Source: Modestobacter sp. VKM Ac-2977 (GTDB lineage: Bacteria; Actinomycetota; Actinomycetes; Mycobacteriales; Geodermatophilaceae). Taken from it: 64,000 nucleotides of DNA. The position numbers were made by a program, and so were the translations under genes. Shown one piece after another: positions 22,849 to 32,881 of this stretch. Location: the NCBI RefSeq assembly GCF_026968045.1, contig NZ_JAPVBQ010000001.1:1191238-1255237 (forward strand), written 5' to 3'. Within the stretch, counting starts at the first letter, position 1. Each line of letters starts with the position of its first letter. The notes under the pieces are model-generated. The model was given only the letters and a program-made list of their open reading frames with translations, was not told the origin of the DNA and did not search any database.

Positions 22849-25758
22849 ATGAGCCAGACGGCCAGCCAGCACACCGAGCCCTCCGCCGACGGGGTGCCGC
22901 CGCACCGGTACACCCCGGCACTGGCGCAGCAGATCGAGCTCGCCTGGCAGGACCGGTGGGAGGCCGAGGGCACGTTCCACACGCCCAACCCGGTCGGCCG
23001 GCTGAGCGAGGGCTTCGACCGGGTGGCCGACCGGCCCAAGGCCTTCCTGATGGACATGTTCCCGTACCCCTCCGGTGCCGGGCTGCACGTCGGGCACCCG
23101 CTGGGCTACCTGGGCACCGACGTCACCAGCCGTTTCCTGCGGATGGACGGGCACAACGTGCTGCACCCGATGGGGTACGACGCCTTCGGCCTGCCCGCCG
23201 AGCAGTTCGCCGTGCAGACCGGCCAGCACCCGCGGGTCACCACCGAGGCGAACATCGCCGCGATCAGTGCCCAGCTGCGCCGGCTGGGCGTCGACCACGA
23301 CACCCGCCGCACCTTCGCCACGATCGACCCGGGCTACTACAGGTGGACCCAGTGGATCTTCCGGCAGGTCTTCGAGGCCTGGTTCGACGAGTCCGCCGAC
23401 GGCGGTCGGGGCAGGGCCCGGCCGATCCCCGAGCTGGTCGCCGAGCTGGACGCCGGCACCCGGGAACCGGTCGCCGGCACGCTGCCCGAGGGGCGCCGCT
23501 GGGCGGAGCTGACCGCCGTCGAGCGCCGTCGGGTCGTCAACGCGCACCGACTGGCCTACCTGCACGAGGCGCCGGTGAACTGGTGTCCGGGGCTGGGCAC
23601 GGTGCTGTCCAACGAGGAGGTCACCGCCGACGGCCGGTCCGAGCGGGGCAACTTCCCGGTGTTCCGCCGTCCGCTGACCCAGTGGATGATGCGGATCACC
23701 TCCTACGCCGAGCGGCTGCTGACCGACCTGGACCGGCTGGACTGGTCGGACTCGCTGAAGCAGATGCAGCGAAACTGGATCGGTCGCTCGACCGGCGCCC
23801 GGGTGCGGTTCGCCACCGGAGCTGAGTCCATCGAGGTGTTCACCACCCGGCCGGACACCCTGTTCGGCGCCACCTACCTGGTGCTGGCGCCCGAGCACCC
23901 GCTGGTCGGCACGCTGACCGCCGGTCAGTGGCCCGAGGGCACCGACCCCCGGTGGACCGCCGGTGCGGCCACCCCGGCCGAGGCCGTCGCGGCCTACCAG
24001 CGGCAGGCCTCCCGCCGTTCGGAGCTGGACCGGCAGGCCGAGGGCCGGGAGAAGACCGGGGTCTGGCTGGGCGCCACCGCCCGCAACCCGTTGACCGGGG
24101 CCGACCTGCCGGTGTTCATCGCCGACTACGTGCTCACCGGCTACGGCACCGGCGCGATCATGGCGGTGCCCGGCGAGGACGCCCGCGACTGGGACTTCGC
24201 GCGGGAGTTCGGGCTGCCCGTCGTCCGCACCGTGCAGCCGCCGGCCGACTTCGACGGCGGTGCGTACACCGGCACCGGCCCGATGATCAACAGCTCGAAC
24301 GAGCACCTGTCGCTGGACGGCCTGGACAAGGCCGCCGCGATCGCCCGGGTGACCGAGTGGCTGGTCGCGAACGGCTCCGGCGAGGCGACCACGACCTACA
24401 AGCTGCGCGACTGGCTGTTCAGCCGGCAGCGGTACTGGGGCGAGCCGTTCCCGGTCGTCTACGCCGTCGACGGGGACGACGCCGACCTGCCGGTCGCCGT
24501 CCCGGAGTCGATGCTGCCGGTGCTGCTGCCCGACGTCGACGACTACTCGCCGAAGACGTTCGCCGACGACGAGGCCGACTCCAAGCCCGAGCCGCCGCTG
24601 TCCCGGGCCACCGAGTGGACGACGGTCACGCTGGACCTGGGCGACGGGCCGCGGAGCTACCGGCGTGAGACCAACACGATGCCCAACTGGGCCGGTTCGT
24701 GCTGGTACCACCTGCGCTACCTGGACCCGGGGGACGACGAGCGCTTCGTCGACCCGGAGCTGGAGGCCTACTGGATGGGCCCGCGGGAGCCCGGTGACGT
24801 CGGCGGCGTCGACCTGTACGTCGGCGGGGTCGAGCACGCGGTGCTGCACCTGCTGTACGCCCGGTTCTGGCACAAGGTGCTGTTCGACCTGGGCCATGTC
24901 TCCAGCGAGGAGCCGTTCCGCCGGCTGGTCAACCAGGGCTACATCTCCGCCTTCGCCTACACCGACGCCCGGGGGTTCTACGTGCCCGCTACCGAGGTGG
25001 TGGAGGAGGACGGCCAGTTCCGCTACCAGGGGGAGCCGGTCACCCGGGAGTACGGGAAGATGGGCAAGAGCCTGAAGAACGTGGTCACGCCGGACGAGAT
25101 GATCGCCATGTTCGGCGCGGACACCTTCCGGGTGTACGAGATGTCGACCGGGCCGCTGGACCAGTCCCGGCCGTGGGAGACCAAGGCGGCGGTCGGTTCG
25201 CAGCGGCTGCTGCAGCGGATCTGGCGGGTCGTCGTCGACGAGGAGTCCGGTGCGGTCCGTGCCGGCGACGTCGAGCCGGACGACGAGACCTCGCGCGCCC
25301 TGCACCGGGCGATCGAGGCCGTGCGCGACGGCATGACGACCCTGCGGTTCAACATCGCCATCGCCCGGATCACCGAGCTGACCAACCACCTGACCTCGGC
25401 CTGCCCGCCGGGGACACCGGTGCCCCGCTCGGTCGCCGAGTCGCTGGTGCTGCTGGTCGCGCCGCTGGCCCCGCACCTGGCCGAAGAGCTGTGGGCCCGG
25501 CTGGGGCACTCCGGCTCCGTGGCCTGGGCGTCGTTCCCGGTGGCCGACCCGCAGTGGCTGGTCGACGAGACGGTGCAGGTCGCCGTCCAGGTCAACGGCA
25601 AGGTGCGGGCCCAGGTGGCCGTGCCGGCCGACGCGGACGCCGCCGCGCTGGAGGCGGCGGCCCGGGCGGACGAGCGGATCGCCGGCTACCTGGACGGCGC
25701 CACCGTGCGCCGGGTGATCGCGGTGCCGGGCCGGCTGGTCAACTTCGTCCTGGGCTGA
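22849..25758 (+). CDS. leuS: Leucyl-tRNA synthetase
   Basis: A 969-residue class Ia aminoacyl-tRNA synthetase that charges tRNA-Leu. The HIGH motif is HVGHPLGY (His80-His83) after PYPSGAGL, the KMSKS motif is GKMGKSLKN (Lys737), and the CP1 editing domain lies between ([39 protein letters not shown] holds its conserved threonine-rich/Asp region). The anticodon-binding helical domain and the small C-terminal domain ending GRLVNFVLG are complete. GGGAG lies nine bases before the ATG. An 11-codon ORF starting at ATG 22817, just after the attenuator T run, ends in ATGA overlapping the leuS start. Expression should be set by the leader described above. A terminator hairpin follows at 25798. Confidence 0.97.
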   Translation: MSQTASQHTEPSADGVPPHRYTPALAQQIELAWQDRWEAEGTFHTPNPVGRLSEGFDRVADRPKAFLMDMFPYPSGAGLHVGHPLGYLGTDVTSRFLRMDGHNVLHPMGYDAFGLPAEQFAVQTGQHPRVTTEANIAAISAQLRRLGVDHDTRRTFATIDPGYYRWTQWIFRQVFEAWFDESADGGRGRARPIPELVAELDAGTREPVAGTLPEGRRWAELTAVERRRVVNAHRLAYLHEAPVNWCPGLGTVLSNEEVTADGRSERGNFPVFRRPLTQWMMRITSYAERLLTDLDRLDWSDSLKQMQRNWIGRSTGARVRFATGAESIEVFTTRPDTLFGATYLVLAPEHPLVGTLTAGQWPEGTDPRWTAGAATPAEAVAAYQRQASRRSELDRQAEGREKTGVWLGATARNPLTGADLPVFIADYVLTGYGTGAIMAVPGEDARDWDFAREFGLPVVRTVQPPADFDGGAYTGTGPMINSSNEHLSLDGLDKAAAIARVTEWLVANGSGEATTTYKLRDWLFSRQRYWGEPFPVVYAVDGDDADLPVAVPESMLPVLLPDVDDYSPKTFADDEADSKPEPPLSRATEWTTVTLDLGDGPRSYRRETNTMPNWAGSCWYHLRYLDPGDDERFVDPELEAYWMGPREPGDVGGVDLYVGGVEHAVLHLLYARFWHKVLFDLGHVSSEEPFRRLVNQGYISAFAYTDARGFYVPATEVVEEDGQFRYQGEPVTREYGKMGKSLKNVVTPDEMIAMFGADTFRVYEMSTGPLDQSRPWETKAAVGSQRLLQRIWRVVVDEESGAVRAGDVEPDDETSRALHRAIEAVRDGMTTLRFNIAIARITELTNHLTSACPPGTPVPRSVAESLVLLVAPLAPHLAEELWARLGHSGSVAWASFPVADPQWLVDETVQVAVQVNGKVRAQVAVPADADAAALEAAARADERIAGYLDGATVRRVIAVPGRLVNFVLG

Positions 25759-25797
25759 GGGTGGACCCCGCCCCGCCCGGATGAGGCCATGGGCTCG

Positions 25798-25829
25798 CGG
25801 TGGTCCCGGCACGGGTGCCGGGACCACCG
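25798..25829. terminator. leuS / PPOX bidirectional terminator
   Basis: Arms CGGTGGTCCCGGCA and TGCCGGGACCACCG around a four-base loop, between convergent leuS and the PPOX gene. Confidence 0.7.
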
Positions 25830-25832
25830 GGG

Positions 25833-26219
25833 TCAGGCGGCGGGGGTGATGCGGATCATCGTCTGGCGTTCCCGGCCGCGGTGCGTGATCCGCGCCGCGA
25901 TGCGGGAGGTGCCGTAGGTGATCCACCACTGCCAGCCGTAGCGCCGGGCGAGGGCAGCTCGCGCACGCGGCCACTCGGACGGCTCGGGGAACTCGGCGAC
26001 ACCGTCGACCGCCGGACCCTCGAACCGGCCCCGCATGTCGCAGGGGGCGACGGTGACCCGGCTGGTGTGCCGCAGCCGCTTCACCTTGCCGGAGTCCGCC
26101 CGGGTCCAGACCAGCAGGGCGTCGCCGTCCGGCGCCGCCCAGACCGGGGTGGGCACGGCCTCGCCGGTGCGCCGGAACGTGGTCAGGCTGACGTACCGGC
26201 TGGTGGGGAGCCCGGTCAT
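25833..26219 (-). CDS. PPOX class F420-dependent oxidoreductase family protein
   Basis: A 128-residue split-barrel flavin or deazaflavin protein. Typical features are [20 protein letters not shown] at the start, [20 protein letters not shown] with the Lys-Arg pair that binds phosphate, [12 protein letters not shown] and a C-terminal Tyr/Trp-rich stretch. Small members of this family bind F420 and reduce quinones or other acceptors; a few bind FMN or haem. The substrate is unknown. Its ATG overlaps the lipB stop as ATGA, so it is translated from the lipB mRNA, although no role in lipoylation is known or implied. The organism's use of F420 is supported by the LLM gene at 19299. Confidence 0.85.
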   Translation of the reverse strand: MTGLPTSRYVSLTTFRRTGEAVPTPVWAAPDGDALLVWTRADSGKVKRLRHTSRVTVAPCDMRGRFEGPAVDGVAEFPEPSEWPRARAALARRYGWQWWITYGTSRIAARITHRGRERQTMIRITPAA

Positions 26220-26857
26220 GCGACGGGGGTGCGGGTCAGCGCGCGGCGCATCGCGGCCTCGACCGGTTCGATGACCTCGGCGACGGTCACGTCCCGGTCG
26301 AGCTCGACGCTCAGTGAGGTGGCCCCGGCGTCGGGGATCCCGCACGGCACCATGTTCGTGAAGGCGGCCATGTCCGGGTCGCAGTTGAGTGCGAAGCCGT
26401 GCATCGTCACGCCCCGGGCGACCCGCACGCCGATCGCGGCGATCTTCCGGTCGGGGCCGCGCTCGTCTGCCCGGACCCACACGCCGCTGCGCCCCTCGAC
26501 CTGTTCGGTGGCCAGGCCGAAGCTCCCGCAGACCTCCATCAGGGCCCGCTCCAGCCGGCGCACGTGGGCCACCACGTCGACCGGGTCGGGGAGCGCGATG
26601 ATCGGGTACCCGACCAGCTGGCCGGGCCCGTGCCAGGTGATCTTGCCGCCGCGGTCGACGTCGACCACCGGGGTGCCGTCGAACGGTCGCTCGTGCGGTT
26701 CGGTCCGTTTGCCCGCGGTGTAGACCGGCGGGTGCTCGAGCAGCAGCATCGTGTCCGGAGCGGTGCCGGCGACGCGCCGCTCGTGCAGGTCGCGCTGCTG
26801 CGCCCAGGCCTGCTCGTAGGGGACCAGACCCGCCCGGACGACCACCAGCTCGCTCAT
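26216..26857 (-). CDS. lipB: Lipoyl(octanoyl) transferase
   Basis: A 213-residue LipB, which moves octanoate from acyl-carrier protein to the lipoyl domain lysine as an acyl-enzyme intermediate. Motifs are [51 protein letters not shown] with the catalytic Lys, NCDPDM and [14 protein letters not shown] with the catalytic Cys. Together with lipA (16727-17725) it completes de novo lipoate synthesis. It shares a transcript with the PPOX gene downstream by a four-base overlap. TAGGCT ends seven bases before its ATG, so the mRNA is probably leaderless. Confidence 0.96.
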   Translation of the reverse strand: MSELVVVRAGLVPYEQAWAQQRDLHERRVAGTAPDTMLLLEHPPVYTAGKRTEPHERPFDGTPVVDVDRGGKITWHGPGQLVGYPIIALPDPVDVVAHVRRLERALMEVCGSFGLATEQVEGRSGVWVRADERGPDRKIAAIGVRVARGVTMHGFALNCDPDMAAFTNMVPCGIPDAGATSLSVELDRDVTVAEVIEPVEAAMRRALTRTPVA

Positions 26858-26864
26858 GCCGCCG

Positions 26865-26870
26865 AGCCTA
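26865..26870 (-). promoter_or_regulatory. -10 box TAGGCT, predicted leaderless
   Basis: TAGGCT on the minus strand ends seven bases before the lipB ATG at 26857. Confidence 0.6.
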
Positions 26871-26905
26871 TGCCGCCGACGTGCCGAGGTGTTGCCGGCC
26901 GCCGA

Positions 26906-28141
26906 TCAGGACGGCGGCGCCCCGAGCCGCCGGAGCACGGCACGCGCGGTGCGGGACCCGCTGGCCATCGCACCCTGGATGGACGGGGTGTCCCGGTGGT
27001 CTCCGCAGACGAAGAGCCCACCGCCCAGGTCGACCGGGCGACGGTGCTGCAGCGGGGGAGTGGCGGCCGGCTGCGCTCCGGTCACGGTGACGGTGGTGAG
27101 GTGGGTCAGGTCGGTGGTGGCGACACCGTGCAGGCGCGCCACCTCCTCCCGGACATCGGGTTCCCGGGTCGGCGCCAGGGTCGAGCTGGCGACCAGCGCC
27201 CGGCCGTCGGGGCTGTACGCCGGCTGCGCGTCCGAGACCACCGCGCTGTTCACCAGCTGCCCACCGGGCTGTCCCAGCACGATCAGCGGCGCGGACCAGG
27301 GCGACTCCGGCAGCACGTGCAGGTGCGTGGTCACCTGCCGGGGCGCCGATGCCCCGAGCCCGGGGAGCAGGACCGCGGCGGTGCCGGGGTCGGTCGCCAC
27401 CACGACGGCGTCGGCGGTCGTGGTCCCGGCGTCGGTGTGCACGGCCCCGCCCTCGACCCCCGTGGCGCGGACGCCGAGGTGCACGCGGTCGGCGGGCAGC
27501 CGGCCGGCGAGCTGTTCGCCGATGGCCTGCATCCCGCCGGCGGGAAGGCCGACCCGGCCCCGGACGAAGCTGCGCCAGACCAGGTCGAGGTAGCGGCTGG
27601 AGGTCTCCAGGCCGTCCTCCAGCAGGACGCCGGCGAGGAACGGCCGCAGGAACACCTCGAGCGCCTGTTCGCCGAGCCCCGCGGCGCGGAGCGCCTCGGC
27701 GGCCGTGCGCTCGCGCGCCGCCAGCAGTCGGGACACCGGTGCATAGCCGGCCCGCGCCGAGAAGGCGGCGAGCGCAGCCTGCCGGACCGGCCCGCCCAGC
27801 GGTGCCCGCAGCGTGTCCACGACGGTGCCCGGGTGCTGGCGGGGGTCGACGACCCGGTGGGCGCGCCCGTCCACACGGACCACCGCACCGGTCCAGAACC
27901 AGCCCAGGTCGAGCGCCGGCAGGTCGAGGTCGGCCGCCCGGGGATAACCCGTGTTGAACACCTGGAAGCCGCGGTCGACCAGGAAGCCGTCGATCCGGGC
28001 CGTCGACAGCCGGCCGCCCGGGTGCTGAGCGGCGTCGATCAGGTGGACGTCCCGGCCGGCCGCCGCCAGCCGGGTGGCTGCGCTGAGCCCGGCCAGCCCT
28101 GCACCCACCACGACGACCTCGGCACGTGGTGGCGGTGGCAT
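26906..28141 (-). CDS. NAD(P)/FAD-dependent oxidoreductase (amine-oxidase/phytoene desaturase-like)
   Basis: A 411-residue flavoprotein. Residues 8-27 form the dinucleotide-binding fold (VVVVGAGLAGLSAATRLAA), followed by IDAAQHPGGRLST, the arginine that contacts FAD in amine oxidases, and DRGFQVFNTGYP. LPAGGMQAIGEQLA is the second family motif and VVVATDPG the third; the C-terminal FAD motif is GLFVCGDHRDTPSIQGAMAS. The family includes protoporphyrinogen oxidase-like, carotenoid desaturase-like and amine oxidase-like enzymes; nothing here fixes the substrate. The gene stands between lipB and a divergent kinase. The ATG has a TAGGTT box six bases upstream. Confidence 0.87.
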   Translation of the reverse strand: MPPPPRAEVVVVGAGLAGLSAATRLAAAGRDVHLIDAAQHPGGRLSTARIDGFLVDRGFQVFNTGYPRAADLDLPALDLGWFWTGAVVRVDGRAHRVVDPRQHPGTVVDTLRAPLGGPVRQAALAAFSARAGYAPVSRLLAARERTAAEALRAAGLGEQALEVFLRPFLAGVLLEDGLETSSRYLDLVWRSFVRGRVGLPAGGMQAIGEQLAGRLPADRVHLGVRATGVEGGAVHTDAGTTTADAVVVATDPGTAAVLLPGLGASAPRQVTTHLHVLPESPWSAPLIVLGQPGGQLVNSAVVSDAQPAYSPDGRALVASSTLAPTREPDVREEVARLHGVATTDLTHLTTVTVTGAQPAATPPLQHRRPVDLGGGLFVCGDHRDTPSIQGAMASGSRTARAVLRRLGAPPS

Positions 28142-28147
28142 GGTCCG

Positions 28148-28153
28148 AACCTA
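28148..28153 (-). promoter_or_regulatory. -10 box TAGGTT, predicted leaderless
   Basis: TAGGTT on the minus strand ends six bases before the ATG at 28141. Confidence 0.6.
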
Positions 28154-28246
28154 AGCGGTCCGGGGTGACCCGTCCTGCTCGGCGCCGCAGCTGTGGACGC
28201 GACCGGGGGCTGTGGACGGGCCCAGCGGGGGACCGGCCGTCGGCCC

Positions 28247-28252
28247 TACCGT
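28247..28252 (+). promoter_or_regulatory. -10 box TACCGT, predicted leaderless
   Basis: TACCGT ends six bases before the kinase ATG at 28259. Confidence 0.5.
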
Positions 28253-28258
28253 CCCGGC

Positions 28259-29923
28259 ATGCCTGCGCAGCCCTCCCCGTCGGCGGCCCCGGTCGTGCCC
28301 GGCTACGTGCTCGAAGAGCTCCTGGGTCGGGGCGGCTCCGGGCAGGTGTGGCGGGCCCGGCCACGGTCGGGCGGGCCGCCGGTGGCGGTCAAGGTGCTGG
28401 TGCGGGGTGACCCGGAGCGGCAGGAGCGCGAGGCGGGGCTGCTCGGTGAGCTCGACCACCCGCACCTGGTGCGGCTGCACCACGTCGTCCGTCGCGAGGT
28501 GCGCGACGGCCCGGCCCAGGTGGCGCTGGTGCTCGACCTGCTCGCCGGCGGCAGTCTGGCGGCCCTGCTCGCCCGGCGGGGACGCTTGCGCCCCGGGGAA
28601 GTGGTCACCACGGTGGCCCCGGTGGCGGCTGCGCTGGCCCACGCTCACGAACGGGGCGTCGTGCACGGCGACCTGTCGCCGGGCAACGTCGTGTTCACGG
28701 CGGAGGGCCGCCCGGTGCTCACCGACCTGGGCACCGCCCGGTTGGTCGGCGACGTCGCGCGGGCCGAGGTGACCCCGGCGTACGTCGACCCGGTGGTGGC
28801 CCGCGGCGGTGCGCCGGGGCCGGCGTCGGACGTCTTCGGTGTCGCTGCGGCGGCCTTCCACGCGCTGACCGGGGTCGCTCCCTGGAACGCCGCCGACCCC
28901 GCGGGCACGCTCTCGGTCGCAGTCGGCGGTGACCTGCCCGATCTCGCCCTCCTCGCCCCCGATGCGCCCGACGAACTGGTGCGCGTGGTCCTCCGCGGGC
29001 TGTCGGCCGAACCGCACCTGCGGGGGTCCGCCGCGGCGTTCGCCCTCGACCTCCGCCACTCCTGCCGGCCGGAGCCGGTCCGGCTCCCGGTGGCCGGCGT
29101 GCCCGACGGCGAGCTCGGGGCCACCGGGCGGGGCCCGCGGACCGAGCTGACCCACCAGGTGCCGGGCCGGCGACCCCGCGCCGCCCATGCCGTGCCGGGT
29201 CCCGAGGGGCGATGGGCGCGGCTCCGCGGGCGACTCGGTGACCGGGTCGCCGCCGCACGAGGAGGCGGCGAGGTGCGCCCCCTGGTCCGTGGTGCGGTCC
29301 GGCGGACGGCGACGGCCGCCCTCGTGCTCGCCGCTCTCGCTGCGGCACTGGCCGGTGCGACCTGGCTCGGGGCGAGCTGGGGTGGGTCGAGTGGTGACCC
29401 GGTGCCCGCTGCGGGCCGGACGGCGGCGAGCAGCGTCCCCCCGCCGGCAGCGACGCCGACGGCCCCGGACGATCCAGTGGGGGACGGGGAGGCCTCGCCG
29501 GCCGACCGGTCGGCGACGCCGGTGGGGGACGCCGAGTGGGCTGCGGTGCTCGCCGACCTCTACGGACGGCGGAGCGCGGCCTTCACCGACGCGGACCCGA
29601 CGGTGCTGACCGAGGTGCACGCGACCGGCAGCGCGTCGCTGTCCCGCGACGCCGAGCAGGTGCAGCAGCTGGTCGCGGCGGGTCAGCGGCTCGACGGCTT
29701 CGCGCCCCGGCTGGTCCGCCTCGTCGAGGTGACGGCCTCGGGGCGGAACCGGTTCGACGTGGAGCTGGTCGACGAGCTGCCGGCCTACCGGGTGGTCCGC
29801 GCCGGCGGGCCCGATGCGGCGGTGGTCGCCGAGATACCCGCCCGCGGTGCGGCGCCCGTGCAGATGGCCGTGGAGCGCACGGCGTCCGGGTGGCGGATCG
29901 CCGATGCCCGGCTGGGCGGGTGA
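28259..29923 (+). CDS. Membrane-anchored serine/threonine protein kinase-like protein
   Basis: A 554-residue PknB-like protein. The kinase domain spans about residues 14-265: glycine loop LLGRGGSGQVW, VAVKVL with Lys45, catalytic loop HGDLSPGN with Asp138 and Asn143, and the metal-binding DLG at Asp156 in place of DFG. The HRD arginine is Gly137, so the enzyme would not need activation-loop phosphorylation in the usual way, or is a weak kinase. A basic juxtamembrane stretch leads to one helix (TAALVLAALAAALAGATWLG, about 352-371). The outer part has a Pro/Ala/Asp linker and a compact domain of about 120 residues (AEWAAVLADLYGRRSAAF to RIADARLGG) of NTF2-like appearance with no recognised ligand. 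It has no PASTA repeats and no adjacent phosphatase or FHA gene. Confidence 0.85.
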   Translation: MPAQPSPSAAPVVPGYVLEELLGRGGSGQVWRARPRSGGPPVAVKVLVRGDPERQEREAGLLGELDHPHLVRLHHVVRREVRDGPAQVALVLDLLAGGSLAALLARRGRLRPGEVVTTVAPVAAALAHAHERGVVHGDLSPGNVVFTAEGRPVLTDLGTARLVGDVARAEVTPAYVDPVVARGGAPGPASDVFGVAAAAFHALTGVAPWNAADPAGTLSVAVGGDLPDLALLAPDAPDELVRVVLRGLSAEPHLRGSAAAFALDLRHSCRPEPVRLPVAGVPDGELGATGRGPRTELTHQVPGRRPRAAHAVPGPEGRWARLRGRLGDRVAAARGGGEVRPLVRGAVRRTATAALVLAALAAALAGATWLGASWGGSSGDPVPAAGRTAASSVPPPAATPTAPDDPVGDGEASPADRSATPVGDAEWAAVLADLYGRRSAAFTDADPTVLTEVHATGSASLSRDAEQVQQLVAAGQRLDGFAPRLVRLVEVTASGRNRFDVELVDELPAYRVVRAGGPDAAVVAEIPARGAAPVQMAVERTASGWRIADARLGG

Positions 29924-29927
29924 GGGG

Positions 29928-30833
29928 TCAGCGGGCGGCGACGGCGGCCCGCAGCGCCGCCCGGAGGTCCTCGTGCGTGAACCGGAACCCGGCCGACCGC
30001 AGGACGTCAGGGACGGCACGCTGCCCGGCCAGCACACCCACGTCGGCGAACTCGCCGAGGGCCAGCCGCAGGGCGAACCCGGGCACGGTGAACACGGCGG
30101 GCCGGTGCACGACCTCGGCGAGCGCGGCGGTGAACTCCGCGTTGGTGGCCGGACTGGGGGCAGTGAGGTTGACCGGGCCGGACACCGGGGCGGTGAGCAG
30201 GAACCGGATCGCGTCGACCTCGTCCTGCAGGCTGATCCAGGGCATGTACTGCCGGCCCGAGGCCAGCTTGCCGCCCAGGCCGAGGCGGAACAGGGGGAGC
30301 AGCCGACCCAGCAGCCCGCCGTGGCCGAGCACCAGCCCGGTGCGCAGGGTCGCCACCCGGACACCGGCGGCGGCAGCCGGTGCGGTCGCCGCCTCCCAGG
30401 CGACGCAGACCCGGGCCAGGAAGTCCTCGCCCGCCGGCACGGTCTCGTCGACCACCCGCTCGCCGGTGTCGCCGTACCAGCCGACTGCGGACGCCGAGAG
30501 CAGCACCCGGTCACGACCGGGCTCGGCTTCGGCCGCCTCGACGAGGGCCTGGCTCACCGTGGTCGTGCTGTCGACCCGGCTGGCCAGCACCTGCTGCTTG
30601 TGCTTCTCCGTCCAGCGCCGGTCTCCGACCCCGACGCCGGCGAGGTTGACCACGGCGTCCACGTCATGGAGAAGACCGTCGGGGAGGCGGTGGTGTGCCG
30701 GTTCCCAACGGTGCTCGTCCGCGGTGCGCGGGGTGCGTCGCACCAGGCGCAGCACCTCGTGCCCGTCGGCCACCAGCGACCGGACGAGCGCAGAACCGAT
30801 CAGCCCGGAGGAACCGGTGACCGCCACCTTCAT
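29928..30833 (-). CDS. TIGR01777 family NAD(P)-binding protein (SDR epimerase-like)
   Basis: A 301-residue short-chain dehydrogenase/reductase of the YfcH/SDR39U1 type. VAVTGSSGLIGSALVRSL is the NAD(P)-binding loop, AVVNLAGVGVGDRRW and the KHKQQVLASRV stretch are family marks, SASAVGWYGDTGE is the catalytic Ser/Tyr region, and the C-terminal DUF1731 domain ends with VPDVLRSAGFRFTHEDLRAA. Substrate unknown. The same gene lies between lipB and dlaT/sucB in mycobacteria (Rv2216 position), so it is a conserved neighbour of the lipoate genes. AAGGAG precedes the ATG. It is convergent with the kinase; only four bases separate the two stops, without room for a terminator. Confidence 0.9.
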   Translation of the reverse strand: MKVAVTGSSGLIGSALVRSLVADGHEVLRLVRRTPRTADEHRWEPAHHRLPDGLLHDVDAVVNLAGVGVGDRRWTEKHKQQVLASRVDSTTTVSQALVEAAEAEPGRDRVLLSASAVGWYGDTGERVVDETVPAGEDFLARVCVAWEAATAPAAAAGVRVATLRTGLVLGHGGLLGRLLPLFRLGLGGKLASGRQYMPWISLQDEVDAIRFLLTAPVSGPVNLTAPSPATNAEFTAALAEVVHRPAVFTVPGFALRLALGEFADVGVLAGQRAVPDVLRSAGFRFTHEDLRAALRAAVAAR

Positions 30834-30881
30834 CGAGTGCTCCTTCGGGTCGGTGCGGGGACGTTCACCAGGGGAGACGAC

Positions 30882-30911
30882 GAAGGGCCCCGGCCGAAGC
30901 CGGGGCCCTTC
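30882..30911 (-). terminator. sucB terminator with UUCG-type loop
   Basis: Perfect 13-bp arms GAAGGGCCCCGGC and GCCGGGGCCCTTC. On the minus-strand RNA the loop is C(UUCG)G, an especially stable tetraloop. It lies ten bases beyond the sucB stop. Confidence 0.75.
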
Positions 30912-30920
30912 ATCGGTGGA

Positions 30921-32801
30921 TCAGGAGATGCCCAGGTCGCCCTGGAACTGCCCGCCCTCGAGCCGCTCCCGCACCGTGGTGAGGAACCGGGCGGCGTCGG
31001 CGCCGTCGACGATCCGGTGGTCGTAGCTCAGCGCCAGGTAGACCATCGACCGGACGGCGATCACCTCGCCGAGCTCCGGGTCCTGCACCACCACGGGGCG
31101 CTTGACCACCGAGCCGACGCCCAGGATGGCGACCTGGGGCTGGTTGATGATCGGGGTGTCGAACAGCGCGCCCCGGCTGCCGGTGTTGGTCAGCGTGAAC
31201 GTGCCGCCGCCGAGCTCGTCCGGCGTGACCTTGTTGGTGCGGGTCCGCTCGGCCAGGTCGGCGATCTTCCGGGCGATGCCGGGCACGTTCAGGTCGCCGG
31301 CACCGTGGATGACCGGCACCAGCAGGCCGCGCTCGGTGTCCACGGCGATGCCCAGGTTCTCGGCGTCGTGGTAGGTGACCGTCCCGGCCTCCAGGTCGAC
31401 CGAGGAGTTCACCACCGGGTGGGCCTTGAGGGCCTCGACCGCGGCCTTGGCGAAGAACGGCAGGAACGACAGCTTGACGCCCTCCCGGGCGGCGAAGTCG
31501 TTCTTCACCTGGTTGCGCAGGTTCGCGATCCGGGTGACGTCCGCCTCGACCACGGTGGTGAGCTGTGCGCTGATCTGCAGCGACTCGAGCATCCGCTTGG
31601 CGATGACGGTGCGCAGCCGGGAGAGCTTCTCCGTGTTGCCACGCAGCGAGGAGTCCGGGGTCGCGGCCGGCGAGGGGGTGCGGGCACCGCCGGAGGAGGC
31701 GGCAGCGGGCGCGGCGGCCGGCTTCTTGGACTCCTCGGCGGCGGCGAGCACGTCCTGCTTGCGGATCCGGCCGCCGACCCCGGTGCCGGTGACCGAGGAC
31801 AGGTCGACGCCCTGCTCGGCAGCCAGCCGGCGCACCAGCGGGGTGACGTAGGCGCCGCCGCCGTCGGGTGCCGGGGCCGGCGCGGGCTTGTCCGCCGGGG
31901 CGACGGCCTCGGCGGGAGACGGCTGGTCGGTGGGCGACTGGGTCGGCATGGTCCCGCCCGAGCCGTAGTCCGCGCCCGGCTGGCCGCTGTCGGTGTTGGC
32001 CTCGGCCGGGGGCGGCTGCTCGGCCTTCGGAGCCGCCTTGGCCTTCGGCTCCTCCTTCGGAGCCTGCTCCGGCTCCGGGGCGGGCTCTGCCTTCGGCGCC
32101 TCTGTCTTCGGCGCCTCGGCCTCCGGCGCGGACTTCGCGGCACCGCCACCGGAGCCACCGATGACGGCCAGCTCGGCGCCGACCTCCACGGTCTCGTCCT
32201 CGGAGACGACGATCTTGGTGAGCACGCCCGCGACCGGGGAGGGGATCTCGGTGTCGACCTTGTCGGTGGAGACCTCCAGGAGGGGCTCGTCGACCTCGAC
32301 CTGGTCACCCTCCTGCTTCAGCCAGCGGGTGACGGTGCCCTCGGTGACGCTCTCACCCAGTGCCGGCATGGTCACCGAGGTGCCCTCGCCGTCACCGGAA
32401 CCGCCGGAGTCGCCGCCCTGCTCGGCTGCTGCGGGGGCTGGCTCCTCGGCGGGCTCCTCCTGAGTGGGCTCCTCCTGGGCGGGCTCTTCCTGAGCGGGCT
32501 CCTCGTCGGCCGAGGACTCCTGGGCCGGGGCGTCCTCCGCCGGGGCGCCGGCGTCGCCGCCGTCCTCGCCACCGATGACGGCCAGCTCGGCGCCGACCTC
32601 CACGGTCTCGTCCTCGGAGACGACGATCTTGGTGAGCACGCCCGCAGCGGGGGAGGGGATCTCGGTGTCCACCTTGTCGGTGGAGACCTCCAGGAGGGGC
32701 TCGTCGACCTCGACCTGGTCACCCTCCTGCTTCAGCCAGCGGGTGACCGTGCCCTCGGTGACGCTCTCGCCCAGGGCGGGCATGGTGACGGACGTCGGCA
32801 T
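30921..32801 (-). CDS. sucB: Dihydrolipoamide acyltransferase (2-oxo acid dehydrogenase E2) with two lipoyl domains
   Basis: A 626-residue E2 core protein. Two almost identical lipoyl domains (about residues 2-78 and 140-216) carry lysines 43 and 181 in the STDKVDTE turn, the sites filled by LipB and LipA. An acidic EEP-repeat linker and a Lys/Glu/Pro/Ala linker separate them. The E3-binding domain follows ([20 protein letters not shown], about residues 335-375), then the catalytic domain with [12 protein letters not shown] (His595, Asp599). Actinobacterial proteins of this type are labelled SucB or DlaT and may serve pyruvate as well as 2-oxoglutarate complexes; the sequence alone does not decide. 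lpdA, encoding E3, lies directly upstream on the same strand. Confidence 0.93.
   Translation of the reverse strand: MPTSVTMPALGESVTEGTVTRWLKQEGDQVEVDEPLLEVSTDKVDTEIPSPAAGVLTKIVVSEDETVEVGAELAVIGGEDGGDAGAPAEDAPAQESSADEEPAQEEPAQEEPTQEEPAEEPAPAAAEQGGDSGGSGDGEGTSVTMPALGESVTEGTVTRWLKQEGDQVEVDEPLLEVSTDKVDTEIPSPVAGVLTKIVVSEDETVEVGAELAVIGGSGGGAAKSAPEAEAPKTEAPKAEPAPEPEQAPKEEPKAKAAPKAEQPPPAEANTDSGQPGADYGSGGTMPTQSPTDQPSPAEAVAPADKPAPAPAPDGGGAYVTPLVRRLAAEQGVDLSSVTGTGVGGRIRKQDVLAAAEESKKPAAAPAAASSGGARTPSPAATPDSSLRGNTEKLSRLRTVIAKRMLESLQISAQLTTVVEADVTRIANLRNQVKNDFAAREGVKLSFLPFFAKAAVEALKAHPVVNSSVDLEAGTVTYHDAENLGIAVDTERGLLVPVIHGAGDLNVPGIARKIADLAERTRTNKVTPDELGGGTFTLTNTGSRGALFDTPIINQPQVAILGVGSVVKRPVVVQDPELGEVIAVRSMVYLALSYDHRIVDGADAARFLTTVRERLEGGQFQGDLGIS
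32161..32375 (-). repeat. Lipoyl-domain direct repeat, copy 2
   Basis: About 215 bp that are nearly identical at nucleotide level, including third codon positions, to 32575-32789. It encodes the second lipoyl domain of sucB. The offset is 414 bp (138 codons). Confidence 0.85.
32575..32789 (-). repeat. Lipoyl-domain direct repeat, copy 1
   Basis: Encodes the first lipoyl domain of sucB. Only a handful of differences separate it from the copy at 32161-32375, much fewer than expected for an ancient duplication, which suggests gene conversion or recent duplication. Confidence 0.85.
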
Positions 32802-32881
32802 CGAAGGCAGGTCTCCTCAGGTCGTGGGGTGGTGCTGAGCGGGTGGTGCGGATCGAGCGGTCGTGCTGAGCAGGTGATGCG

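Noticed and set aside
22714-25974. Minus-strand open frame of 1086 codons opposite leuS
   Set aside because: Antisense of a certain gene, with the repetitive Gly/Val/Arg/Gln composition typical of such shadows.
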